Assembly (NCBI GenBank): GCA_002401295.1
Contig: NVSR01000029.1
Span: forward strand, 459-24,740
Source of the DNA: SAR324 cluster bacterium
GTDB lineage: Bacteria; SAR324; XYD2-FULL-50-16
DNA length: 24,282 nt
Direction: 5' to 3'
In this document: positions 6,695 to 13,532 of the stretch, in pieces
Layout: each line of letters starts with the position of its first letter
How positions within the stretch are numbered: the first letter of the stretch is position 1
Made by a program: the position numbers and the translations under genes
Notes under the pieces: generated by a model
The model's input: the letters and a program-made list of their open reading frames with translations, nothing else
The model's database searches: none
Told to the model about the DNA's origin: nothing

Positions 6695-7420
6695 GTGGAA
6701 AACTGTTTTAAGTTTTTAGAAGATATTTTGAATATAAGAGATAAGGCATTGCAAAAAGAATTTTGGAATAGCATGTCGAATAGAATTGAATTTACAACAA
6801 AAGGTACGCTTGAAAAAAAAGATGAATTCTTTAGGCACCTTAGAAAAGAATTTAAAATTGCCAAAAAATTACAAAACTCCATTGATATAAATGTGTCAAA
6901 ATATAAGGGGACTTATAGACATAAATTTTTAAGAGAGCATGGTGGAGAAATTATCGAATATCATTGCAAATATAAATTACGTCCACAAGAAATTCTCAAT
7001 TCTGAAGTATTCAAACATCGAAGCAATAAACCAAAACATAAGACAATAGAATCTTTTTTAAAAAGAGAAGGCGTATGGCAATTTGAAAATGATGGCAAGA
7101 CAGATAAGGCAAATAAGTTTCAAAAAAATCGCGCTAAGATAAAAAAATTATTTTTTGAAGGTTACAGTAACTCTGAAGTTCAAAATGAGATAAATTCGAA
7201 TGATGAAGGCTATGTTATAGATTTATACACCATCCAAAAATATTGTGAAAAACTAGAAGCTATACAAATATGTGAAAAAGAAATTATTAAAAATCATTTT
7301 ACGGGACTCTCCTGTGAAAAACTATTTACAAAATTAAAAGATAAAGATAAAGACAACAAAATCATCAGTTTAAACTTGGTGAAAAAAACTATTAAAAACC
7401 ATATAAATAAATCTCGATAA
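6695..7420 (+). CDS. Unrecognised basic protein with a possible helix-turn-helix
   Basis: This 241-aa protein is not one I recognise. It is very rich in Lys and Asn, with no signal peptide or membrane segment. The segment KIKKLFFEGYSNSEVQNEIN (about residues 148-167) has the spacing of a helix-turn-helix of the kind found in Hin/resolvase tails and plasmid regulators. The C-terminal end is strongly basic, which fits nucleic-acid binding. It starts at a GTG with AAGGAAG eight bases upstream and a TATAAT at 6649, so it looks like a real, independently transcribed gene. It is the only plus-strand gene in this part and is divergent from recombinase copy 1. Confidence 0.7.
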   Translation: MENCFKFLEDILNIRDKALQKEFWNSMSNRIEFTTKGTLEKKDEFFRHLRKEFKIAKKLQNSIDINVSKYKGTYRHKFLREHGGEIIEYHCKYKLRPQEILNSEVFKHRSNKPKHKTIESFLKREGVWQFENDGKTDKANKFQKNRAKIKKLFFEGYSNSEVQNEINSNDEGYVIDLYTIQKYCEKLEAIQICEKEIIKNHFTGLSCEKLFTKLKDKDKDNKIISLNLVKKTIKNHINKSR

Positions 7421-7748
7421 TATTAAATCTGTACAAGAAAATTTTATTTTATTTTATACTTCCTATCATAATATTGGTTTCTTTAATTCTCTTTTTTTAT
7501 TGGGGAATATCTTCATGACTTGTATTAAGGATAGCAGCCATATTATTATGCTTATTTTAAAAATTTTGATAGGGCTTTAGTATTACTATGTAAGATAAAA
7601 TGGAGTCTAATTATTAAAAGAAATTTAGGCACGCAGGATCGTTCAAAATAATTAAAGAAGACCAAAAAGGAAATTTAAATAAAAGGCAAAGCCTCTTCCT
7701 GCGCAAAAGAATAATAGCACTTTTTTTAAATAAGTGCCAATCGAGAAT
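7421..7748. other. Gene-free stretch with inverted repeats
   Basis: No supported gene is seen. GCACTT (7716-7721) and AAGTGC (7731-7736) form a hairpin downstream of the minus-strand lipoprotein gene and may act as its terminator. A CGCAGG-type block appears twice in opposite orientation (about 7634 and 7696), as if left by a lost element, but I cannot identify it. Confidence 0.35.
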
Positions 7749-8402
7749 TTAATCTAGTTTAACACCTTCATCAGATTTAACAAATACATTAAAAATCGGT
7801 TTAACCTCATCAATAATTTTATTTCTTTCTTTCCAGTGTGCTGGAAGTGAAGAATTATTGATTTCGTTTTGAACGGTATTTTTCATCTTAGGATTTAAAA
7901 CGTAATTGTCATAGCATAAGTACTCTTTTACTTTTTCAGGTGAGTCGTCTGCTAAAAGAAGTTTTCCTTGCCCTGAACAGTATTGAGAAAAGCTTTGTTT
8001 AGTAAAGGCCTGAGCTTTTGTTATATAGTAGGCATAACCATTTTTGGCATCAACTGTGATTGTTGCAGGGAAACAAGCATCTAGTATATAGGTATGCAGG
8101 CCTTGGCTTATTTCAAAAATAGCAATACTATCCGTGCCACCTTCATTATATGCTACAAGTTTTAATGAATTATTTTGATCTGCTTCAAACAAAGACAATT
8201 GATATTTAAATGGCTGATACACAACAATATACGTCTTTTCTTTATCCATGTTAATAGGTGCTTTGATTGCTACATCATTTAACCAAGAGATTTCTTTATT
8301 CGCATTACTTGCATCTCCTGATTGTACTTTACTAAGTAGAGTACATCCTGATAAAAGGAATACAAGACTAAGTGCAAGTAAGTTTAATATTATTCTTTTC
8401 AT
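7749..8402 (-). CDS. Putative lipoprotein
   Basis: This is a 217-aa protein with a lipoprotein signal peptide: MKRIILNLLALSLVFLLSGC, with the lipobox LSGC and Cys20 as the lipidation site. The mature part has no family that I recognise. It contains a beta-rich region (TYIVVYQPFKYQLSLFEAD) and a Cys-containing segment around ILDACFP, and it ends with a charged tail. Its start codon lies 8 bp after the stop of the larger lipoprotein gene at 8411, so the two are one operon and probably act together at the cell envelope. The product is likely anchored to the outer or inner membrane facing the periplasm. Confidence 0.8.
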   Translation of the reverse strand: MKRIILNLLALSLVFLLSGCTLLSKVQSGDASNANKEISWLNDVAIKAPINMDKEKTYIVVYQPFKYQLSLFEADQNNSLKLVAYNEGGTDSIAIFEISQGLHTYILDACFPATITVDAKNGYAYYITKAQAFTKQSFSQYCSGQGKLLLADDSPEKVKEYLCYDNYVLNPKMKNTVQNEINNSSLPAHWKERNKIIDEVKPIFNVFVKSDEGVKLD

Positions 8403-8410
8403 AAAAATCC

Positions 8411-9742
8411 TTATTTTGAAATTGTAATTTTGTATGTGGTCAATGGGTTGTATCTACGATTAACATGTAAATAATATTTACTACCCATCACAAGATTAAA
8501 GCTATCTACAACATACTCATTTTCATAATTTAATAGAAACTGGTTTGTAGGTATTTGTTTTAAAGTATTTCCATATACATCCACAATCTCAAGAAGTAGC
8601 GTATAAGTACCTCCTGTGGTTCCACTGAGTGTTTCAAGTCTAATATCAACGGTTTGTGTAACATCTGAAGTAAACTCAAACCAGTCATCTGCATCAGTAA
8701 TATCTGTCATATTTATAGAATCTTCAATCGTAGTATTAATATCGTCTAAAACAATACTTTTAGCTAGAACTTGCACATCGTTAGGTTCGCCATTAGCATC
8801 AAGTTCGTAGCCATTAGCAATTGAAGGAAGTACTTTAAAAGAATAAGCTGTTGATAAGTCATAGTCTCTAGAAATTTTTATAAAATAACTTTCATTTGAT
8901 AAAACCTCAAAGGTCTCACGATACCATTCACCCGCTTGATCCATATTCCCTACTGCGTATGCAGCACTAAGGTCGGTATGAAGGTTACCATAGATATCAT
9001 ATACCTTAGCGCGAAGGCTTTGTCCTGAAGAAATATACTCTGTTCCAGACTTTGCTTCAAGATATAAGGTGTATGTTCCTGGAATTAAGTTTTGTAACTC
9101 ATACCAATCCGCTGCATCAGAATCACGCACGACATTTACTGTGCCATTAATATCATGTATAAAAGAGCCTACAGTATGTTGTGTTGCCTGTGACTGGACA
9201 TCATTAAATTCACCTTCTTCATCTTGCACTAAATTATTTTTAAGAGAAGGTTCTATTTGAAATTTATAATTAGTTGTTTTATTTTCAGCAGGGCCTACTC
9301 TTTCACGATAGGTTTTAAAATAATGCGTTCCTATCTCAGTTACTTCAAATTCAGTTGTTTGCCATTCCTCTCCAATAGAGGTGAGTTCAAAATTTAGAGT
9401 ACTTCGTTTAATCATAAGTTCATCAGGACCATGAATATCAGTTTGTAGGCGATAGGCATAGTCTGCATCTGTTCCTGCTGCGTAGCTTGAGGTATAAAGT
9501 GTATATATCCCCAGACTAGTTACTTCTAATTTAAAATAATCAATAAGATTATTATCTTCTATATTGATACTGTCATTTCTCTCATTAGAAAGAGATATCT
9601 CCACAGCACCTGTAAATTCTGTAATTCCTACTACTGGAGGAACCTCTCCTACTGGGTCACCACCATTATCTGAACTTCCACCACCACAAGCACTAAATAG
9701 CAATGCTATTGCTAATAAACTTATATACCCTTTACTTCTCAT
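8411..9742 (-). CDS. Lipoprotein with three PPC-like domains
   Basis: This is a lipoprotein of about 443 aa. The start is the ATG at 9742 (MRSKGYIS), preceded by AAAGGA; an in-frame extension to 9805 has no ribosome binding site. The signal peptide ends in the lipobox FSAC, followed by a Gly/Ser-rich linker. The mature region holds three similar beta-sandwich units of about 115-120 aa. The second and third open with the hallmark of pre-peptidase C-terminal (PPC) domains: EGEFNDVQSQA and NGEPNDVQVLA, followed by AADWYEL and ADDWFEF. No protease domain is attached, so it is probably a surface or periplasmic binding protein. The Xre gene at 9882 is divergent and may control it through the repeated site CACTATAGGGAAT. 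Confidence 0.85.
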   Translation of the reverse strand: MRSKGYISLLAIALLFSACGGGSSDNGGDPVGEVPPVVGITEFTGAVEISLSNERNDSINIEDNNLIDYFKLEVTSLGIYTLYTSSYAAGTDADYAYRLQTDIHGPDELMIKRSTLNFELTSIGEEWQTTEFEVTEIGTHYFKTYRERVGPAENKTTNYKFQIEPSLKNNLVQDEEGEFNDVQSQATQHTVGSFIHDINGTVNVVRDSDAADWYELQNLIPGTYTLYLEAKSGTEYISSGQSLRAKVYDIYGNLHTDLSAAYAVGNMDQAGEWYRETFEVLSNESYFIKISRDYDLSTAYSFKVLPSIANGYELDANGEPNDVQVLAKSIVLDDINTTIEDSINMTDITDADDWFEFTSDVTQTVDIRLETLSGTTGGTYTLLLEIVDVYGNTLKQIPTNQFLLNYENEYVVDSFNLVMGSKYYLHVNRRYNPLTTYKITISK

Positions 9743-9810
9743 TCTTGTTTTCCTTTTATTTTTTGAATTATATTCCTTATTTTTATATTTGTACAATAGG
9801 CACAATTATT

Positions 9811-9878
9811 CACTATAGGGAATTTTAAAAAACATTCTATCTAGTAATACTTTAGATATTTATTACACTATAGGGAAT
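9811..9878. promoter_or_regulatory. Repeated operator-like site between lipoprotein and xre genes
   Basis: CACTATAGGGAAT occurs at 9811-9823 and 9866-9878, 55 bp apart, in the divergent intergenic region. A related CACTATATAGGG lies inside the xre gene. The second copy abuts the xre start. These are good candidates for the binding site of the Xre regulator. Confidence 0.6.
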
Positions 9879-9881
9879 GAT

Positions 9882-10127
9882 GTGCAAATTAGCGGATTTA
9901 CAGACAAAGAAGTAACAAAATTTTATAAAAGAGTAATGGAAAATGTTAAACGAATACGAAAAAACAAAGGTATCTCACAATTAGACTTAGCCCACTATAT
10001 AGGGCATAAGTCTGTATCGACTATAGGTAAGATAGAAAGTGGCTTAGAAGATAAACACTATAACCTAGAACATCTATATAAGATTGCCCAAGTACTAAAT
10101 GTTAATATTACTGATTTTTTTTCTTAG
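9882..10127 (+). CDS. Xre/Cro-type HTH transcriptional regulator
   Basis: This small (81 aa) DNA-binding protein has an HTH_3 domain that fills most of its length: NVKRIRKNKGISQLDLAHYI then SVSTIGKIESG and the closing helices ending NVNITDFFS. It begins at a GTG with AGGGAA just upstream. It is divergent from the lipoprotein operon. Two copies of CACTATAGGGAAT in the shared promoter region suggest that it controls itself and the lipoproteins. Its last 20 bp overlap, tail to tail, a 38-aa membrane peptide gene on the other strand. Confidence 0.88.
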   Translation: MQISGFTDKEVTKFYKRVMENVKRIRKNKGISQLDLAHYIGHKSVSTIGKIESGLEDKHYNLEHLYKIAQVLNVNITDFFS

Positions 10128-10224
10128 ACTTATTTCGAGTTAAAAACATATAAAGAGCTGTAACACTCGTCCCAAAAAGAAACGCCCATGACAAAACAGC
10201 AAGAGATTCACCTACAGTATCCAT
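10108..10224 (-). CDS. Small single-pass membrane protein (38 aa)
   Basis: The reading frame opens with an ATG at 10224 preceded by AAAGGAT. The product MDTVGESLAVLSWAFLFGTS continues as one hydrophobic helix (about residues 7-29) followed by the basic tail TRNKSKKKNQ, so an N-out/C-in single-pass topology is expected. Good ribosome binding site, clean helix and positive-inside tail make it a believable small gene. It ends inside the 3' end of the convergent xre gene. Function unknown. It is not obviously a toxin. Confidence 0.6.
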   Translation of the reverse strand: MDTVGESLAVLSWAFLFGTSVTALYMFLTRNKSKKKNQ

Positions 10225-10383
10225 AATTTATCCTTTTGTATATTTTATCTAAAATTAGAAAAAGAAGCCAATTCTTATGATAATAATGCATGGTAGTCTT
10301 GAAGTACTCCCTAGAGACCAATGGAACAATTTTTACCCGATGATTATTTTATAATAAGTCTTTGTAACTCCAATTCAACTTTT

Positions 10384-10442
10384 ATATTACTATGGGCACC
10401 TCGGAGACTGTATTTTTTCACAGTCTCTCGTAGTTATTATAC
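10384..10442 (-). repeat. attC: Degenerate attC-like hairpin closing the cassette array
   Basis: Read on the minus strand, GAGACTGT and ACAGTCTC form an 8-bp stem with an A-rich loop. Flanking ATAACTA and TAGTAAT form imperfect outer boxes separated from the stem by an unpaired stretch. It lies immediately after the stop of the 10446-11015 gene, where that cassette's attC should be. The outer boxes are poor, so this is a tentative call. A simple hairpin is the alternative. Confidence 0.38.
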
Positions 10443-10445
10443 ATT

Positions 10446-11015
10446 TTATGCATTACTATGATAAATTGAAACAATTGCTATTCCAATTGCAACAATGCTT
10501 AGAAGAAGACTTGCAATGCTAACCCTTGCATTTGAGATACTTGCAAGTTTTTGACGGGTCTGTGTAAACACACGGTCATATGTTTTATTGATTTCGATAA
10601 GAACATTGGAAATCGCAAAAATTTCACTAGATTTTTGATTGATATCAGATGCTGCATAACTATTAATAAAGTCGTAGCAATCATTCTCATAACTTCTGAT
10701 AGCTTTTTGAAACAACATAATTTCTGTAAAAATATTTTGAATAGGTTTCATTTTATTATAGGATGAGTCTTGTAGTAAGTTTGATTTTTCAAGGAACTTG
10801 TCAAGTTCATTTTTTATATTTCTACCATTTTTTATTAATATTGCTGACCAAAGATGGAAATATTTGTAATTTCCAAAATTCAAAACATCTTCTTTATTAT
10901 CAGAAAAATGAGCAGCCAATTCAAAGCCATTTAGATTTACAAGTTCATCTTTGCATGATAATAATTCTTTAAACGAATCACCTGTTAAATATGTAGTTGT
11001 GTCTGACAATAGCAT
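10446..11015 (-). CDS. Cassette protein with C-terminal membrane anchor
   Basis: This 189-aa protein is not one I recognise. It is mostly helical and hydrophilic, with a single C-terminal transmembrane segment (about 165-185, SIASLLLSIVAIGIAIVSIY). A coiled-coil-like stretch precedes the anchor (INKTYDRVFTQTRQKLASISNARV). The architecture resembles tail-anchored small proteins seen as membrane effectors in defence cassettes, but no catalytic motif is visible. The annotated ATG is placed directly after AAGGA with almost no spacing; a TTG two codons later (11009) would have normal spacing and may be the real start. Its upstream boundary is the attC site at 11030-11080. Confidence 0.68.
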   Translation of the reverse strand: MLLSDTTTYLTGDSFKELLSCKDELVNLNGFELAAHFSDNKEDVLNFGNYKYFHLWSAILIKNGRNIKNELDKFLEKSNLLQDSSYNKMKPIQNIFTEIMLFQKAIRSYENDCYDFINSYAASDINQKSSEIFAISNVLIEINKTYDRVFTQTRQKLASISNARVSIASLLLSIVAIGIAIVSIYHSNA

Positions 11016-11029
11016 TCCTTATCTTTGTG

Positions 11030-11080
11030 TATAACGTTTAACTTAACCGACCGCTAGATTCGGTTCAAGGTTTTGTTATA
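11030..11080 (-). repeat. attC: attC site (canonical, 51 bp)
   Basis: On the minus strand this reads TATAAC, spacer AAAAC, arm CTT-G-AACCGA, loop ATCTAGCGG, arm TCGGTTAAG, spacer TTAAAC, GTTATA. The outer boxes pair perfectly. The inner arms pair over nine bases with one extrahelical G. This is the full attC plan: R''/R', unpaired central spacer, L''/L' with extrahelical base, and variable terminal loop. It begins four bases past the stop codon at 11084, as expected for the attC of that cassette. Confidence 0.85.
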
Positions 11081-11083
11081 TTG

Positions 11084-12088
11084 TTAACTAATATTATAAA
11101 ACTCTATACCTTCTAATTCTAACTTTTTAATTGTATCATCTCCTGGATGTCCATGTTTGACTTTTTCAGTTTGGGCATATGCCCTAATTAAACATCTAAA
11201 TGGATTAAAATCAAAGTACTTATTGCTTCCATGGTGGGGGAGCATCATATCTGTAACTAAATATATTAAATCTAAAAAATGATTTTTTATTTGTAGAGCT
11301 TTATCACTAGAATCAATTTTCATATCTCCAGTACACATAATTAAACTCTTGGTGTGCCTATATCTATATCTATGGTAATATTTATTATAATTAGGATAAA
11401 TAAACATCATCATATTTGTTTTATTTGGATCTTTTTTTGAAATATTGTCATATATTTCTCTAAGATTTACTTTTTGGTCTATCAAGTCATCTATTGTATC
11501 AATTGCTTCTACTGTTTTAAGCTCTGCACCAGTTAAACCAGTGTATGTATGACTGTCAACGTAAAATCTAACAAGCCACTGTGCATCATTGTCTATGACT
11601 TGACAACTGCTATTGTGATTAATTGTTCCATTTAAGTTAGAAGTTAAAAACCCCTTACTTCTTACATTTTCTAATATTGGAATATTCTCTTCATTATTTT
11701 CAATATATACTACTTCAGCATGCTCAAATACTAATTGAGGATTGTAAATAAATTTTGAGACCAAATTATCATCACAATTAGATGCTAATAATACGAGGTC
11801 ATTTTTATGGACTTTAGGAATAATAACCTTGACTACTTTAATCATATTGGCTTTTAATTCAGATATTTTATTAATATGATCTGCATGAAAATGACTAATT
11901 ATTAGAATTGTATCTATTTGAGTGTTAAGTTTCTTTATTTCTGAAATAATTTTTATTTCTGCAGATTTGGTGCCACAGTCGTAAATTATTTGAGTTTCTT
12001 TATTTTTTATATATATTTTTTGAACTATAAATCCTCCCTGTCCTATAGGCGGGATTTTTTTACTATAATTAATCAATATTAACTCCAT
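11084..12088 (-). CDS. MBL-fold metallohydrolase (ComEC/Rec2-like)
   Basis: This is a 334-aa metallo-beta-lactamase-fold protein. The metal-binding motif HFHADH is at residues 66-71, preceded by the DCGT strand at 37-40. A TGD motif near 253-255 and the PHHGS motif at 284-288 are typical of ComEC-like MBL domains, which act as nucleases or phosphodiesterases. There is no membrane domain, so it is the catalytic part alone. It follows the GIY-YIG gene by 8 bp and no attC lies between, so the two form a single two-gene cassette. The ATG at 12088 has little upstream signal; a TTG at 12076 follows GGAG at good spacing and may be the real start. Substrate unknown. Confidence 0.85.
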   Translation of the reverse strand: MELILINYSKKIPPIGQGGFIVQKIYIKNKETQIIYDCGTKSAEIKIISEIKKLNTQIDTILIISHFHADHINKISELKANMIKVVKVIIPKVHKNDLVLLASNCDDNLVSKFIYNPQLVFEHAEVVYIENNEENIPILENVRSKGFLTSNLNGTINHNSSCQVIDNDAQWLVRFYVDSHTYTGLTGAELKTVEAIDTIDDLIDQKVNLREIYDNISKKDPNKTNMMMFIYPNYNKYYHRYRYRHTKSLIMCTGDMKIDSSDKALQIKNHFLDLIYLVTDMMLPHHGSNKYFDFNPFRCLIRAYAQTEKVKHGHPGDDTIKKLELEGIEFYNIS

Positions 12089-12096
12089 TCTAAATT

Positions 12097-12564
12097 TTAT
12101 TTACTATGAATATTCCAAATCAATGTTTTAGAATATTTTTTAATTAATTCTTCTTCAATGTAATGACGTAGTGATTCTGGCTCTGTTAAGATAAAAGACA
12201 CTTTAATACTTCCTCCATCTTCAATATGTCTTATTACCTGATCTAATTTTGCACCTGTTTTTTTGTGCTTTTTAATTAAATGGTTAGTAAGTCTAGTTCT
12301 AGCTCCACTAGACTTTGATTGTCCAATATATACTGCTTTATAGTCATTACTATTTTTATTCGCGATAAAAATTGCATATACATTAGTTTTTTTAGCAATT
12401 TCTTTAAGTAATGATTTATTTAATTTTTTAATATCATCAGGCAACCAATCGTTGGTTTTATTAATAGGATAATTTAACTTTTTTCTATTTTTATCATTAA
12501 ACAAAAGCTCATTTTCACAACTTGCTAAAAATAACTTTAAATCTTGTATATTAGAATAAGTCAT
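12097..12564 (-). CDS. GIY-YIG nuclease-like protein
   Basis: This 155-aa protein has a GIY-YIG-type domain from about residue 60 onward. The GIY position reads VYAIF (62-66) and the YIG position reads VYIG (78-81), followed by GQSKSSGARTRLTNH with the expected Arg and His. The metal-ligand Glu lies in YIEEEL (about 138) and the late Asn in LIWN (151). The first 60 residues form a helical extension. The start has a strong AAAGGAG and lies 16 bp inside the cassette boundary at 12580. It is followed at 8 bp by the MBL-fold gene. A nucleic-acid-cutting role is likely from family knowledge. A joint role with the MBL protein, perhaps in phage defence, is inference. Confidence 0.8.
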   Translation of the reverse strand: MTYSNIQDLKLFLASCENELLFNDKNRKKLNYPINKTNDWLPDDIKKLNKSLLKEIAKKTNVYAIFIANKNSNDYKAVYIGQSKSSGARTRLTNHLIKKHKKTGAKLDQVIRHIEDGGSIKVSFILTEPESLRHYIEEELIKKYSKTLIWNIHSK

Positions 12565-12579
12565 TTTTCTCCTTTCTAA

Positions 12580-12614
12580 ATATAACGTTCTTATTATATG
12601 AGAACTTGTCAGAT
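12580..12614 (-). repeat. attC: attC-like site (short, imperfect)
   Basis: On the minus strand the site runs from ATCTGAC (R''-like) through GTTCT, loop, AGAAC to GTTATAT (R'). The inner arms pair perfectly over five bases. The outer boxes pair at five of seven positions plus a G-T wobble. It lies directly after the stop codon of the 12618 reading frame and 16 bp before the GIY-YIG start, the correct place for an attC. Confidence 0.62.
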
Positions 12615-12617
12615 GGT

Positions 12618-13397
12618 CTAAGCAGTATGCCTACATTTAGGATAACTACTACAACCATAAAACTCATTTCCTTTGTTCACGCCTTGCTTTGCGACTCTCA
12701 ATACTAAGGCACTTCCACATTTTGGACAAGCATTTTTGTTCTCTTTTTCTTTAACAATACTTTTCACATGTTTAACATGCTCTTTATTTGTTTTTCTTGT
12801 TTTTGACAGTTGACCATTCTCAATCATTGAGACAATGGTTCTAACTTCTTTTTCTGAAAACAGTTTCTCTTTTTTTGATTTTATAAAACTGATAAATTTT
12901 CCTGAGTAAGTAACATTTTCAGGCATTTTAGTTTTGAAAGTGCTATCTCCTACAAAAGTTACTATTGAAAATATTTTTTCAGTATCTAGTTTTTATAAAG
13001 ATTCTATTATTTTAGTATGCTTGTAATTTTGATGCAAAGGATTTTGAAACTTATTTGTATGTTTGAAGATTTTTTGAGTCCATGTTTTTTGGTGGTCTCC
13101 ACCAAAAATCCAACCCTTCATATTTTTAGTTTCAATTACAAATATTCCATATATTGATATTATAATATGGTCAACTTGGGTTGTTCCATCTTCCGTTGGA
13201 AGTGTCACATTTTTTAAAAGGTGATATTTCTTTTTATCTAACCTTAGATTAATAGTCAAGTTTACTCGGAACTCTCCAAACAAACCTTTTGAAAAAGGAG
13301 TTTTGAAAAACATCAGAAATAAGACAATTGGTATTAAATACCAGAAATGTAATATATTTGACAAAACAGAAGATATTACAGCTGAGTAGTCTATCAT
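12618..13397 (-). pseudogene. NERD-domain protein with C4 zinc ribbon, split by an in-frame stop
   Basis: One reading frame of 259 codons is interrupted by a single TAA at 12993-12995. The upstream part has a membrane helix (about ILHFWYLIPIVLFLMFF) and a NERD nuclease-related domain (TTQVDHIIIS, VIETKNMKGWIFGG). Directly after the TAA, in the same frame, KLDTEKIFSIVTFVGDST continues the family pattern into MPENVTYSG and a topoisomerase-type zinc ribbon, CPKCG...GCSSYPKCR. Intact relatives have TM, NERD and zinc ribbon in one chain, so this is a nonsense mutation. The real start is the ATG at 13397 with AGAAGGA; an extension to 13439 would run into the attC. The second half could be re-initiated at the ATG at 12926 and give a 102-aa zinc-ribbon protein. 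Confidence 0.85.
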
Positions 13398-13417
13398 TTT
13401 TTTAAATCCTTCTGGTA

Positions 13418-13473
13418 ATCTAACGTTTGACTTAACCAACAGGTTCCATGTTAAGTTTGAGGTCTTGTTAATG
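13418..13473 (-). repeat. attC: attC site
   Basis: On the minus strand CATTAAC (R'') and GTTAGAT (R', fitting GTTRRRY) bound the site. The inner arms ACTTAAC and GTTAAGT pair perfectly over seven bases around a loop of about 13 bases. It lies between the stop codon of the 520-aa gene (13533) and the NERD gene start (13397). Confidence 0.78.
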
Positions 13474-13532
13474 TATTATACTCGTCTATAAAACTATAAT
13501 TTCAAATATCCAATCTCAGTACTTGTTATGTA

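Noticed and set aside
10499..10972. Additional frames overlapping the 10446-11015 gene
   Set aside because: They are out-of-frame or antisense readings of the cassette gene, without ribosome binding sites.
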